Below are positions 17,080 through 25,437 of a stretch of 64,000 nucleotides of DNA, piece after piece (within the stretch, counting starts at the first letter, position 1; each line of letters opens with the position of its first letter). Source of the DNA: Actinomyces weissii (lineage in GTDB: Bacteria > Actinomycetota > Actinomycetes > Actinomycetales > Actinomycetaceae); NCBI RefSeq assembly GCF_016598775.1, contig NZ_CP066802.1, positions 124,001-188,000 on the forward strand. Reading direction: 5' to 3'. The translations under genes and the position numbers were made by a program. Below the pieces are notes generated by a model. It had not been told where the DNA came from. It was given only the letters and a program-made list of their open reading frames with translations, and made no database searches.

Positions 17080-18723
17080 TCAGGGCCTGCGTGCCGAGAC
17101 CGCCACCGCCCGCCGCAGCAGTACCTCCAGCGGCCCGCGCCTCCACCCTGAACGCTCCATCAGCGCGCACAGCAGGGCCAGCACCACCCACGCGCCGACG
17201 GCGACCACGGCCGCCAGGACCGCACTGACCCCCTGCACCCCCAGGGCCAGCCAGGCGCTGAACACCCCCAGGAATACCAGGGTCTGCCCCACGTAGGCGG
17301 TCATGGAGCGCCTGCCCACGGCGGCCAGCAGCCACCGGGCCCCGCGCAGGGGTGCCTCGGTGGCCGGACCCGCCCAGGCCACGAGCAGGGACAGCCAGCC
17401 CACCGCCCCCAGAAACCCGGTCAGACCGTTGACCACGGGGGCGAGCACCCCCAGCCAGGTCGGCAGGAAGTGGCCGCTTAGCAGCAGGGTGAAGGGCAGG
17501 GAGCCCACCGCCCCCACGCTCAGGGCCAGCAGGCCACCGGTAACCAGGGCGCGCCGGTGCAGGTCAGGCCGCCGCAGCAGCGAGGACTCAGCCAGGCGGA
17601 CCCCCAGACAGGCGGCAGGCAGCGCCAGGGACATCAGCAGGGTCAGCACGGTACCGACCGCCCACTGGCCCAGGTTCTGCAGCAGGGCCAGCGGGCTCAA
17701 CGTCAGCTGGGCCGAGACCGCACCAGCCGCCGTCAGGGCAGTGCCCGCAGGATCCTGCAGCACCCAGCCCATCTGCAGGAAGACCCCCAGGTTCAGCAGG
17801 ACCACCACGGTGGAGGCGGCCAGCATCAGCCGCCAGCGGCGGGCAGCCACCACACCCGCCAGGAGCACGGCCAACAGGGAGTAGGTGCCGATGATCTCCC
17901 CCGGGAACATGGCCCCGTGCACCAGCCCGAACAGCAGCATCCACCAGCCCCGACGGCGCAGCAGGCGGCGGGCCTCCACCACCCCGGCGGCCTGGGCCTG
18001 CTCCAGCCGCTGGGCGCGCAAGGCGCCGTCAAGGTTCCTGGGCAGGGCCACGGCGGCCAGCTGCACCTTGGCCTCCACCCGGCGTCGGCTGATAGTGGCC
18101 AGGCCGAAGCCGAACAGCAGGGCGAACAGCGGGTAGGAGCGGGAGTCCACCAAGGCCCCGCGCAGCAGCAGCCAGGCCTGGTCCAGGCCGCTGGGGGCCG
18201 GGTTCCGGGGCAGGAGCAGCATCCAGAACGGCACGTTGGCCAGGGCGATCAGCAGCAGCATGAAGCCGCGGGCGACGTCTGGGCCGGGGTAGCGGGTGGC
18301 GGTGGCGGAGGTGAAGGAGGCAAAGCGGTTCTGTGACCTGGCGGGCGCGCTGCCCCACAGCGAGGCGGAGAAGGCTCGGCGGGTGGTGGCTATCCGGCGG
18401 GCGTAGGCGGCGGGCGCCTGCTGCCGGTCAGCGGGGGCCTCCAGGTCGGGGGAGGACGGAGGCGCCCAGGCCGTGGCGGGCAGGGACGGGACGGCGACGG
18501 CGGGGCCGTTCACCAAGGACCGGACTGTGGCGGAGCTGCCGGGGGCGGGTGCCGTCCGGGGGGACTGGAGTACCCCAGGCTGACCCTGCAAGGCTGCTGG
18601 CCGGGGCAGGGCAGGCGTGCTGTCGCTCGGTAACCCGGGCCTGGCGGGCGGGCGGGTGCTGCGGGGGCGTACGGTGTGGACTGGCATGTACCCAGGTTCG
18701 CCGTCGGGAGGCTGTTCACGCAT
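17080..18723 (-). CDS. DUF418 membrane protein
   Basis: About 547 residues from ATG 18723; ATG 18726 and 18687 are alternatives and none has a good ribosome site. The first ~140 residues are Pro/Ala/Ser-rich and probably cytoplasmic. Then YPGPDVARGFMLLLIALANVPFWM opens the DUF418/YeiB-like acyltransferase-3-related fold with about ten membrane segments. The end ERSGWRRGPLEVLLRR is the family's C-terminal signature. Proposed to transport or modify envelope molecules; substrate unknown. Confidence 0.75.
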   Translation of the reverse strand: MREQPPDGEPGYMPVHTVRPRSTRPPARPGLPSDSTPALPRPAALQGQPGVLQSPRTAPAPGSSATVRSLVNGPAVAVPSLPATAWAPPSSPDLEAPADRQQAPAAYARRIATTRRAFSASLWGSAPARSQNRFASFTSATATRYPGPDVARGFMLLLIALANVPFWMLLLPRNPAPSGLDQAWLLLRGALVDSRSYPLFALLFGFGLATISRRRVEAKVQLAAVALPRNLDGALRAQRLEQAQAAGVVEARRLLRRRGWWMLLFGLVHGAMFPGEIIGTYSLLAVLLAGVVAARRWRLMLAASTVVVLLNLGVFLQMGWVLQDPAGTALTAAGAVSAQLTLSPLALLQNLGQWAVGTVLTLLMSLALPAACLGVRLAESSLLRRPDLHRRALVTGGLLALSVGAVGSLPFTLLLSGHFLPTWLGVLAPVVNGLTGFLGAVGWLSLLVAWAGPATEAPLRGARWLLAAVGRRSMTAYVGQTLVFLGVFSAWLALGVQGVSAVLAAVVAVGAWVVLALLCALMERSGWRRGPLEVLLRRAVAVSARRP

Positions 18724-18957
18724 CATGCCGCAGAGGGTTTGTCGTGTACTCCTGCGGGGCGAGGCCGTCTGTCCGCCTCCCCCTCCGGTAGGAGCCGTTC
18801 CCGGACACGCCCAGGTATCCTGCCGCCCGGGTCGACAACCGCCCGTCACCTGGGAACGCCCCGTAGAGCACCAGCCGCCCGCCAGACCCGCCGCGCCCCG
18901 GCCTTCCGTCGCCCTGTCGTGCCCCACCCCGAAACCGTGCCTAGACTAGGGCCGCAA

Positions 18958-19075
18958 CGACAGGGGAGCGCCCCGGCGTCGGTGGCCCCTGCCCCCGGCC
19001 CAACGGCGCTGAGAGTGCGGCAGTCCGCAGACCCTCGAACCTGCTCCGGCTAGCACCGGCGAAGGAAGTCGAGAC
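18958..19075 (+). ncRNA. TPP riboswitch (THI element)
   Basis: Conserved blocks appear in order: GGGGAGC at the 5' side (~18963), CTGAGA (19009-19014), ACCCTCGAACCTG (19031-19043), a CCGGCTAGCACCGG arm and GAAGGAAGTCG (19061-19071). It lies 55 bp ahead of thiB, so high thiamine pyrophosphate should shut the thiamine-uptake operon. Confidence 0.95.
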
Positions 19076-19129
19076 ACTCCTCGGGCACGCCCGTGCCCGG
19101 CCCCTCCCGGCCCCATCCAGGAGGAAACC

Positions 19130-20245
19130 ATGACCAGCATCCACCTCACCCGCCGCGCCCTGCTCACCGGTGCGGGCCTCACCGCCCTGGGCGCCACCCT
19201 GGCCGCCTGCGGCTCCAGGACCACCACCGGCTCCGAGGGCACCAATGCCGCCGCCTCCGACGCCGCCGCCACGGCTGCCGGGGACGCCGGGAAGAAGGTC
19301 ACCGTCCTGACCCACGACTCCTTCAACGTCCCCGACGAGCTCAAGGAGGCCTTCGAGAAGGGCACCGGCTACACCCTGGAGATCATCCCCTCCGGCGACA
19401 CCGGCGAGCTCACCAACAAGCTGGTGCTGACCAAGGACGCCCCCCTGGGCGACGCCGTCTTCGGCATCGACAACACCTTCGCCTCCCGGGCCCTGAGCGA
19501 GCAGGTCCTGGACACCACCACCTCCGTGACCCTTCCCGACGGCGCCGACCAGTACCTGGTGGACGGCAGCCAGGCCCTGGTGCCCATCGACTTCGGGGAG
19601 GTGTGCGTGAACATCGACACCAAGTGGTTCGCGGACAAGGGCCTGACCCCGCCCGCCACCTTCGAGGACCTCACCAGGCCCGAGTACAAGGACCTGTTCG
19701 TCGCCATCAACCCCTCCACCTCCTCCACCGGCCTGGCCTTCCTGGTGGCCACCGTGGGGCACTTCGGTGAGGACGGCTTCGCCCAGTACTGGAAGGACCT
19801 CAAGGCCAACGGCACCAAGATCGTGGAGGGCTGGACCGCCGCCTACGAGACCGACTTCTCCGCCGGTGAGGGCCAGGGCGCCTACCCCATCGTGGTCTCC
19901 TACGCCTCCTCCCCGGCCGCCACCGTCTCTGACGACGGCACCACCTCCTCCACGGCAGCCCTCCTGGCCACCTCCACCCGCCAGGTGGAGTACGCGGGCG
20001 TGCTTGCCGGGGCCGCCAACCCTGAGGGCGGCAAGGCCTTCATCGAGTGGATGCTCTCCAAGGACGTGCAGACCTCCATCCCGGACAACATGTACATGTA
20101 CCCGGTCAACCCGGAGGCCACCCTGTCGGAGAAGATCACCAAGTTCGGAAAGACCAGCGACGCCCCCGTCGTCGTCTCCGCCGCGGACATCTCCGCCAAG
20201 CGTGAGAACTGGCTGGCCACCTGGACCGAGGCCGTAGGCGCGTGA
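19130..20245 (+). CDS. thiB: Thiamine ABC transporter substrate-binding lipoprotein
   Basis: 371 residues; ATG 19130 has AGGAGG seven bases upstream. Lipoprotein signal with twin Arg (LTRRALLTG) and lipobox LAAC. Features of ThiB-type binding proteins: VTVLTHDSFNVPDEL at the mature start, GIDNTF, VPIDFGEVCVNID, and YPIVVSYASSPA followed by the C-terminal MYMYPVNPEA. It binds thiamine or its phosphates outside the membrane. First gene after a TPP riboswitch; the stop overlaps the thiP start (GTGA). Confidence 0.95.
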   Translation: MTSIHLTRRALLTGAGLTALGATLAACGSRTTTGSEGTNAAASDAAATAAGDAGKKVTVLTHDSFNVPDELKEAFEKGTGYTLEIIPSGDTGELTNKLVLTKDAPLGDAVFGIDNTFASRALSEQVLDTTTSVTLPDGADQYLVDGSQALVPIDFGEVCVNIDTKWFADKGLTPPATFEDLTRPEYKDLFVAINPSTSSTGLAFLVATVGHFGEDGFAQYWKDLKANGTKIVEGWTAAYETDFSAGEGQGAYPIVVSYASSPAATVSDDGTTSSTAALLATSTRQVEYAGVLAGAANPEGGKAFIEWMLSKDVQTSIPDNMYMYPVNPEATLSEKITKFGKTSDAPVVVSAADISAKRENWLATWTEAVGA

Positions 20246-22089
20246 ACGTCCTGACGTCGGTCCCGGCAGCCGCGCGCTTCCGGGGCCGACGTGCCCGCGG
20301 CCCCCGCCCCACCTGGCCCCAGCGGCTCGGCTGGGCCGCCGCCACGCTCCTGCCCCTGGCCTTCCTGGGGGTGTTCTTCGCCTGGCCGGTGGCCTCCCTG
20401 GTGGGCCGCGGCCTGCTCACCGACGGGCACCTGGACCTCTCCGGCTTTGGGGAGGTCCTGACGCGCCCCCGCACCTGGCGCATAGTCCGCCAGACCCTGT
20501 GGCAGGCCACCGCCGCCACCACTATCTGCGTGCTCCTGGGGGTTCCCGGGGCGCTGGTCCTCTACCGGCGCCGCTTCCCGGGCCGTGACCTGCTGCGCGC
20601 CCTGGTCACCGTGCCCTTCGTGCTGCCCTCCGTGGTGGTGGGCGTGGCCTTCCACGCCCTGGTCACCAGAGGCGGCCCCCTGGGCTCCTGGCAGCTGGAC
20701 GGCACGACGACGGCGGTGGTGGGCGCCCTGGTCTTCTTCAACTACGGCCTGGTGGTGCGCATAGTGGGCACCATGTGGTCCCGCCTGGACCCGCACGCGG
20801 TGGAGGCGGCCCGCGTCCTGGGAGCCTCCCCCTGGCGGGCCTGGCGCACCATCACCCTGCCCAGCCTGGCGCCCGCCGTCGCCTCCGCCGCCTCCATGAC
20901 CTTCTTGTTCTGCGCCACCGCCTACGGCGTGGTCCTGGTGCTGGGCGGGGTGGGGACCGGGACCATCGAGACCGAGATCTACACCCTGACCACCAAGTAC
21001 CTGGACCTGCGGGCCGCCGCCGTCCTGTCCGTGCTGCAGCTGGTGGTGGTGGCCCTGGCCCTGGGCGTGGCTGAGCGCGCCCGCCACTCCTCCCAGGCCA
21101 GCCTGGCGCTGCGCATAGACGTGCCGCCCATCCGCCTGCGGCGCGCCGACCTGCCCGCCCTGGCCCTGACCGTCACGGTGGTGGCGGGCCTGCTGGTGGC
21201 CCCCATGGTGGTGCTGCTGCTGCGCTCCCTGCGCCGGGGCGGGCGCTGGACCCTGGCCAACTACACGGACCTGGGCCGCCCCAACGCCTCCCGGGCCCTG
21301 GTGGCCACCGTGTGGGAGGCCGCTGGCAGCTCCCTGCGCGTGGCCCTGGCCGCCGCGGTGATCTCCCTGCTGGTGGGGGGTGCCGTCAGCCTGGTGCTCT
21401 CCCGCTCCCCGCGCTCACGCCTGCTCAGGCGTGGGCTGGGGCTGCTGGACTCGGCCTTCATGCTGCCGCTGGGGGTCTCTGCCGTGACCGTGGGCTTCGG
21501 CTTCCTGATAACCCTGACCCGCCCGCCGCTGGCCCTGACCCGCAGCTGGTGGATCCTGCCCCTGGCGCAGGCGGTGGTGGCCGTGCCCCTGGTGGTGCGC
21601 ACGCTCCTGCCCGCGCTGCGCGCCATCGACCCCCGGCAGCGGGAGGCGGCCACGGTCCTGGGGGCTGGTCCGGGGCGGGTGCTGGCCACTGTGGACGGAC
21701 CCCACCTGCTGCGCGCCGGGGGGCTGGCGGCGGGCTTCGCCCTGGCCACGAGCCTGGGGGAGTTCGGGGCGACGTCCTTCCTGGTGCGGCCGCGCACCGA
21801 CACCCTGCCGGTGGTGCTCTACCGGCTGATCGGCTCCCCGGGGGCCCAGAACCAGGGCATGGCCCTGGCGGCCGGGGTGGTGCTGGCCGCAGGCACCGCC
21901 GCGATCATGCTGCTGTGCGAGTGGCTGCAGACGGCGAGGCTGGGCCGCTCCGGGCGCGGGAAGCCGGTCCCGGACGCGCTGCTGCCGGACCTGGTGCCGG
22001 GTGGGGGCGCGCCCGCCCGGGTGCAGGCGCGTCCACGCCGTCCAGGGCGCGGTGCCGACGATGACGCAGAGCAGAGAGGAAGCCTATGA
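20242..22089 (+). CDS. thiP: Thiamine ABC transporter permease (fused two-domain)
   Basis: 615 residues, two homologous halves each with about six membrane segments. Each half has an EAA loop: VEAARVLGASPWRAWRTITLP near residue 190 and REAATVLGAGPGRVLATVDGP near 470. This duplicated layout is normal for ThiP. Starts with GTG overlapping thiB and ends overlapping the thiQ start (ATGA), so all three genes are coupled. Confidence 0.95.
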   Translation: MNVLTSVPAAARFRGRRARGPRPTWPQRLGWAAATLLPLAFLGVFFAWPVASLVGRGLLTDGHLDLSGFGEVLTRPRTWRIVRQTLWQATAATTICVLLGVPGALVLYRRRFPGRDLLRALVTVPFVLPSVVVGVAFHALVTRGGPLGSWQLDGTTTAVVGALVFFNYGLVVRIVGTMWSRLDPHAVEAARVLGASPWRAWRTITLPSLAPAVASAASMTFLFCATAYGVVLVLGGVGTGTIETEIYTLTTKYLDLRAAAVLSVLQLVVVALALGVAERARHSSQASLALRIDVPPIRLRRADLPALALTVTVVAGLLVAPMVVLLLRSLRRGGRWTLANYTDLGRPNASRALVATVWEAAGSSLRVALAAAVISLLVGGAVSLVLSRSPRSRLLRRGLGLLDSAFMLPLGVSAVTVGFGFLITLTRPPLALTRSWWILPLAQAVVAVPLVVRTLLPALRAIDPRQREAATVLGAGPGRVLATVDGPHLLRAGGLAAGFALATSLGEFGATSFLVRPRTDTLPVVLYRLIGSPGAQNQGMALAAGVVLAAGTAAIMLLCEWLQTARLGRSGRGKPVPDALLPDLVPGGGAPARVQARPRRPGRGADDDAEQRGSL

Positions 22090-23024
22090 ACCGCCAGCCT
22101 GAGCCCCCCGCCGCTGAGGCCGCTGCGCGTATCTTCGACGCCGCCGCGCTTCGGGTGGGTACCAGCCCACAGGACGCCGTTGTGCCCCAGGCTGGCACAA
22201 CCGCCGCCGCCCGTCCCTCCGGTGCCGGTGCGGGCCCTGCCGGGACGCGCGCGCACACCGAGCCTGCGGGGAACAGGCCCGTCGGGACGTCCCCGCAGGC
22301 GGCCTCCGGCCTGGTCGTCACCGGCCTGAGCGTCATCTACCCGGCCACCGGCAGCAACCCGCCCGTGCACGCTGTCAACCAGGTGGACCTGCAGGTGGCG
22401 CGGGGGGAGGTGGTGGCCCTGCTGGGCGCCTCCGGCTCCGGAAAGTCCTCCCTGCTGCGCGCCGTCGTCGGCCTGGAGGAGGTGGCCCAGGGCCAGATCA
22501 CCTGGGAGGGGCGCGACGTCGTAGCCACCCCCGTGCACGAGCGCGGCTTCGGCCTCATGTTCCAGGACGGCCAGCTCTTCCCCTTCCGCGACGTGGCCGG
22601 GAACGTGGCCTACGGACTGGCGGGCCAGCCCCGTGCCCGCAAGGCCCAGCGCGTGGCCGAGATGCTGGAGCTGGTGGGGCTGCCCGGCTACGGCGGGCGC
22701 ACTGTCACCACCCTCTCCGGCGGGCAGGCCCAGCGCGTGGCCCTGGCCCGCTCCCTGGCCCCCCGACCCCGCCTGCTGGGCCTGGACGAGCCGCTGTCCG
22801 CCCTGGACCGGGCCCTGCGTGAGCAGCTGGCCCAGGACCTGCGCCGCATCCTCAAGGAGCAGGGGACCACCGCCCTGTACGTCACCCACGACCAGGACGA
22901 GGCCATGGTGGTGGCCGACCGGGTGGGGGTCATGGACGCGGGCCGCCTGCTGCGCATAGACACCCCGGCGGGGCTGCGCGCCGACCCGGGCTCCCCGGTG
23001 GTGGCCCGCTTCCTGCGGCTGTGA
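22086..23024 (+). CDS. thiQ: Thiamine ABC transporter ATPase
   Basis: 312 residues. The first ~75 residues are an Ala/Pro-rich extension absent from usual ThiQ proteins. The ATPase domain follows with Walker A GASGSGKSS, signature LSGGQAQRVALARSL, Walker B LLGLDEPLSALD and the H-loop VTHDQDEA. It energises ThiP. The start overlaps thiP by four bases. Its stop is followed by 220 bp before the next transcription unit. Confidence 0.93.
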   Translation: MNRQPEPPAAEAAARIFDAAALRVGTSPQDAVVPQAGTTAAARPSGAGAGPAGTRAHTEPAGNRPVGTSPQAASGLVVTGLSVIYPATGSNPPVHAVNQVDLQVARGEVVALLGASGSGKSSLLRAVVGLEEVAQGQITWEGRDVVATPVHERGFGLMFQDGQLFPFRDVAGNVAYGLAGQPRARKAQRVAEMLELVGLPGYGGRTVTTLSGGQAQRVALARSLAPRPRLLGLDEPLSALDRALREQLAQDLRRILKEQGTTALYVTHDQDEAMVVADRVGVMDAGRLLRIDTPAGLRADPGSPVVARFLRL

Positions 23025-23165
23025 CGGCGGACGCGCTCGCTGGTCCCCGGCTGCGGGCGCTCGCGCGGGCCTCTGGAGGGGCGGACGGCGGGGCTCCGCG
23101 GTGCTACCGGTGGGCGGCTCGGCACGGTGTCCTGATGCTGCGTAGGTCTCAAAATCCGGAGACGG

Positions 23166-23195
23166 TTTACCAGTCAACCTGACGGTTGCTAGGGT
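23166..23195 (+). promoter_or_regulatory. Candidate promoter of the leader-peptide/Dpp operon
   Basis: TTTACC (23166-23171), an 18-bp spacer and TAGGGT (23190-23195) make a plausible sigma-70-type promoter. The spacer contains the inverted repeat CAACC-TGAC-GGTTG, which could be an operator. Judged by eye only. Confidence 0.35.
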
Positions 23196-23244
23196 CTGCC
23201 CCACCTGCCTGATGCAGCTACCGACCCACGGAAGGTTACGGACC

Positions 23245-23280
23245 ATGGCCGAGCGAATGCGTTGTCGTTGCTGTCGCTGA
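23245..23280 (+). CDS. Cys-rich leader peptide (11 aa)
   Basis: A complete mini-gene: GGAAGG about nine bases upstream, ATG at 23245, and stop TGA at 23278-23280. It encodes MAERMRCRCCR, with three Cys codons among the last five. Short Arg/Cys-rich upstream ORFs of this kind are known in Actinobacteria as cysteine-responsive attenuators or leader peptides before sulfur-metabolism genes. A perfect hairpin (23270-23287) spans the last Cys codons and the stop, so ribosome stalling at low Cys-tRNA would change the folding. It lies 62 bp before the first Dpp permease gene. Confidence 0.7.
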   Translation: MAERMRCRCCR

Positions 23281-23287
23281 CGACAGC
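23270..23287 (+). promoter_or_regulatory. Attenuator-type hairpin overlapping the Cys codons
   Basis: GCTGTCG-CTGA-CGACAGC is a perfect 7-bp stem whose left arm includes the last Cys codons and whose loop includes the stop codon of the leader. A second hairpin, GGAGC/GCTCC, follows near 23304-23320, before the permease ribosome site. Together they could make a ribosome-controlled attenuator. Confidence 0.5.
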
Positions 23288-23342
23288 CCCGCAACCACTC
23301 GCCCGGAGCCTCCTGCGCTCCCCGACCCCGTGAGGTTTCCTA

Positions 23343-24359
23343 GTGCACCTGTCTCCACAGGACCTGTCCGTCAACTCCCCCAGCCCGGCAGACGCCGCCG
23401 CCGAGGCCCCCGCTACCGGCGGTCCCCGCGGCAGCGCCCCCTTGGGGGACGCCACCGACCAGCGACCTGCTGGCTGGCGCCAGCTCCTGCGCCGCCTGCG
23501 CCGGGACCGGTGGGCCACCGCAGGGGGCGTCGTGATCGTCCTGACCACCCTGGTGGCCCTGACCGCCCCGCTGCTCACCCGGCTGCTGGGCGTGGACCCC
23601 TACACCTACAACCTGGACGCCCTGGACCCCGTCGGCCTGCCCCGCGGACCCCTGGGCGGTATCAGCAGCGCCCACCCCTTCGGCGTGGAGCCGCAGACCG
23701 GCCGGGACCTGTTCGCGGTGGTGGTGGAGGGCACCCGCACCTCCTTCACCATCGGTCTGGGGGCCACCGTGGTCTCCATGGTCATAGCCGTGGTCCTGGG
23801 CCTGAGCGCAGGGTACCTCGGCGGCTGGTGGGACGCGCTCGTCTCCCGCCTGACCGACGTCGTGCTGGGCTTCCCCCACCTGGTGTTCATGATCGCCGTC
23901 GCCGCCCTGGTGCCCGCCTCGGCCCCGGACGTGCTGGTGATGATCGGAGTCATCGGGGCCCTGGGCTGGCCCGCTGCCGCCCGCGTCATCCGCAGCCGCA
24001 CCCTGGCGCTGCGCTCACGCACCTTCGTGCGGGCCTCCCAGGCCATGGGGGCCGGGCACCTGCACGTCCTGGGCGCTCAGGTGCTGCCCAACCTGGTGGG
24101 CACGATCATCGTGTTCACCACCCTCTCGATCCCCTCCAAGATCACGGCGGAGGCTGCCCTGTCCTTCCTGGGGGTGGGAGTAGCCCCACCCACACCCTCC
24201 TGGGGCCGGTCCATAGGCAACGCCGTGGCCTGGGTGTCCACCGACCCCTGGTACCTGCTCTTCCCCGGAGCCGCGCTGTTCCTGGTAACCCTGGCTTTCA
24301 ACCTCTTTGGTGACGGCCTGCGTGACGCCCTGGACCCCAGGACCGGTGAGAGCCGGTGA
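23343..24359 (+). CDS. Peptide-type ABC transporter permease (DppC family)
   Basis: 338 residues from GTG 23343, seven bases after TGAGG. An N-terminal Ala/Pro-rich tail is followed by RRLRRDRWATAGGVVIVL, the DppC/OppC N-terminal membrane segment. The region HPFGVEPQTGRDLFAVVVEGTRTSF and the later SFLGVGVAPPTPSWG are standard DppC motifs. It forms half of the membrane channel. Unusually, the C-type permease precedes the B-type gene. Coupled to the next gene by a GTGA overlap. Confidence 0.9.
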   Translation: MHLSPQDLSVNSPSPADAAAEAPATGGPRGSAPLGDATDQRPAGWRQLLRRLRRDRWATAGGVVIVLTTLVALTAPLLTRLLGVDPYTYNLDALDPVGLPRGPLGGISSAHPFGVEPQTGRDLFAVVVEGTRTSFTIGLGATVVSMVIAVVLGLSAGYLGGWWDALVSRLTDVVLGFPHLVFMIAVAALVPASAPDVLVMIGVIGALGWPAAARVIRSRTLALRSRTFVRASQAMGAGHLHVLGAQVLPNLVGTIIVFTTLSIPSKITAEAALSFLGVGVAPPTPSWGRSIGNAVAWVSTDPWYLLFPGAALFLVTLAFNLFGDGLRDALDPRTGESR

Positions 24360-25342
24360 ACCGCCTGCACTCACTGCCCTCCCGGCTCCTTCAGGCCCTC
24401 CTGGTGCTCGTGGCCGTCACCTTCGTGACCTTCGCGGTGTTCTCCCTGTGGCCCTCGGACCCTGCCGCCCTGGCCTGCGGCAAGCCCTGCACCCCGGAGA
24501 ACCTGGAGCGGGCCCGGGCCCTCATGGGCTACGACCTGCCCTGGTACACCCAGTTCTGGGAGTACCTGCGCGGCGTGCTCGTGGGGCGCACCTACGGCAG
24601 CGGGGCAGCCGCCATCACCTGCTCCGCCCCCTGCCTGGGCTACTCCTTCCGCCTGGCGGCCCCAGTCTCGGAGCTGATCGCCGCCCGCCTACCGGTGACC
24701 TTCTCCATCGCGGTGGGCGCCGCCGTCCTGTGGCTGGTGGTAGGGGTGGTAGCCGGCATGGTCTCGGCCCTGCGGCGCGGCTCCCGCCTGGACCGGACCA
24801 TCATGTCCGGCACGGTCCTGGGCGTCAGCGCCCCCTCCTACCTGCTGGGGCTGCTGGGCATCCTGCTGTTCGGCTTCACCCTGGACGTGGTACCGGTGTC
24901 TGGCTACGTGCCCCTCTCCGAGAGCCCCCTGGACTGGGCCTGGCACCTGGTGCTTCCCTGGACCGTCCTGGCGCTGATCTCCGCCGCCGTGTACGCCCGC
25001 CTGGTGCGTGGGGAGGTGCTGGAGAACCTGGGTGAGGACTACGTGCGCACGGCCCGCGCCGTCGGCCTGCCCGAGCGGCGGGTGGTGGGCCGCCACGTCC
25101 TGCACAACATCAGCCTGCCCCTGCTCACCTTCTTCGCCCTGGACCTGGGCGGGATGCTCGGCGGGGCGGTCATCACGGAACGGGTCTTCTCCATGCAGGG
25201 GCTGGGGGCCCTGCTCATCGACGCCGTCGGCAACGTGGACGTGCCGGTGGTTATGGGAGTCACCCTGGTGTCCGCCGCCTTCGTCGTCGTCGCCAACCTG
25301 GTGGTGGACGTGTGCGCGGTACTGATCGACCCCCGCGTATGA
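24356..25342 (+). CDS. Peptide-type ABC transporter permease (DppB family)
   Basis: 328 residues with about six membrane segments. Typical DppB features: N-terminal QALLVLVAVTFVTFAVF, the long periplasmic-type loop after segment one (with two Cys pairs, CGKPC and CSAPC, unusual and perhaps disulfide-forming), the EAA-like VRTARAVGLPERRVVGRHVL, and the C-terminal GGAVITERVFSMQGLG. Pairs with the DppC-type permease upstream. Confidence 0.9.
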   Translation: MNRLHSLPSRLLQALLVLVAVTFVTFAVFSLWPSDPAALACGKPCTPENLERARALMGYDLPWYTQFWEYLRGVLVGRTYGSGAAAITCSAPCLGYSFRLAAPVSELIAARLPVTFSIAVGAAVLWLVVGVVAGMVSALRRGSRLDRTIMSGTVLGVSAPSYLLGLLGILLFGFTLDVVPVSGYVPLSESPLDWAWHLVLPWTVLALISAAVYARLVRGEVLENLGEDYVRTARAVGLPERRVVGRHVLHNISLPLLTFFALDLGGMLGGAVITERVFSMQGLGALLIDAVGNVDVPVVMGVTLVSAAFVVVANLVVDVCAVLIDPRV

Positions 25343-25437
25343 GCGGCGCCCCCTCGTTTCCCGGCACAGAGCCCCCAGACCTGAGCCTCCCGGCCCCCGG
25401 GCCGCGGCAGGACCCGCAGCAGCTGAAGGAGACCAGC

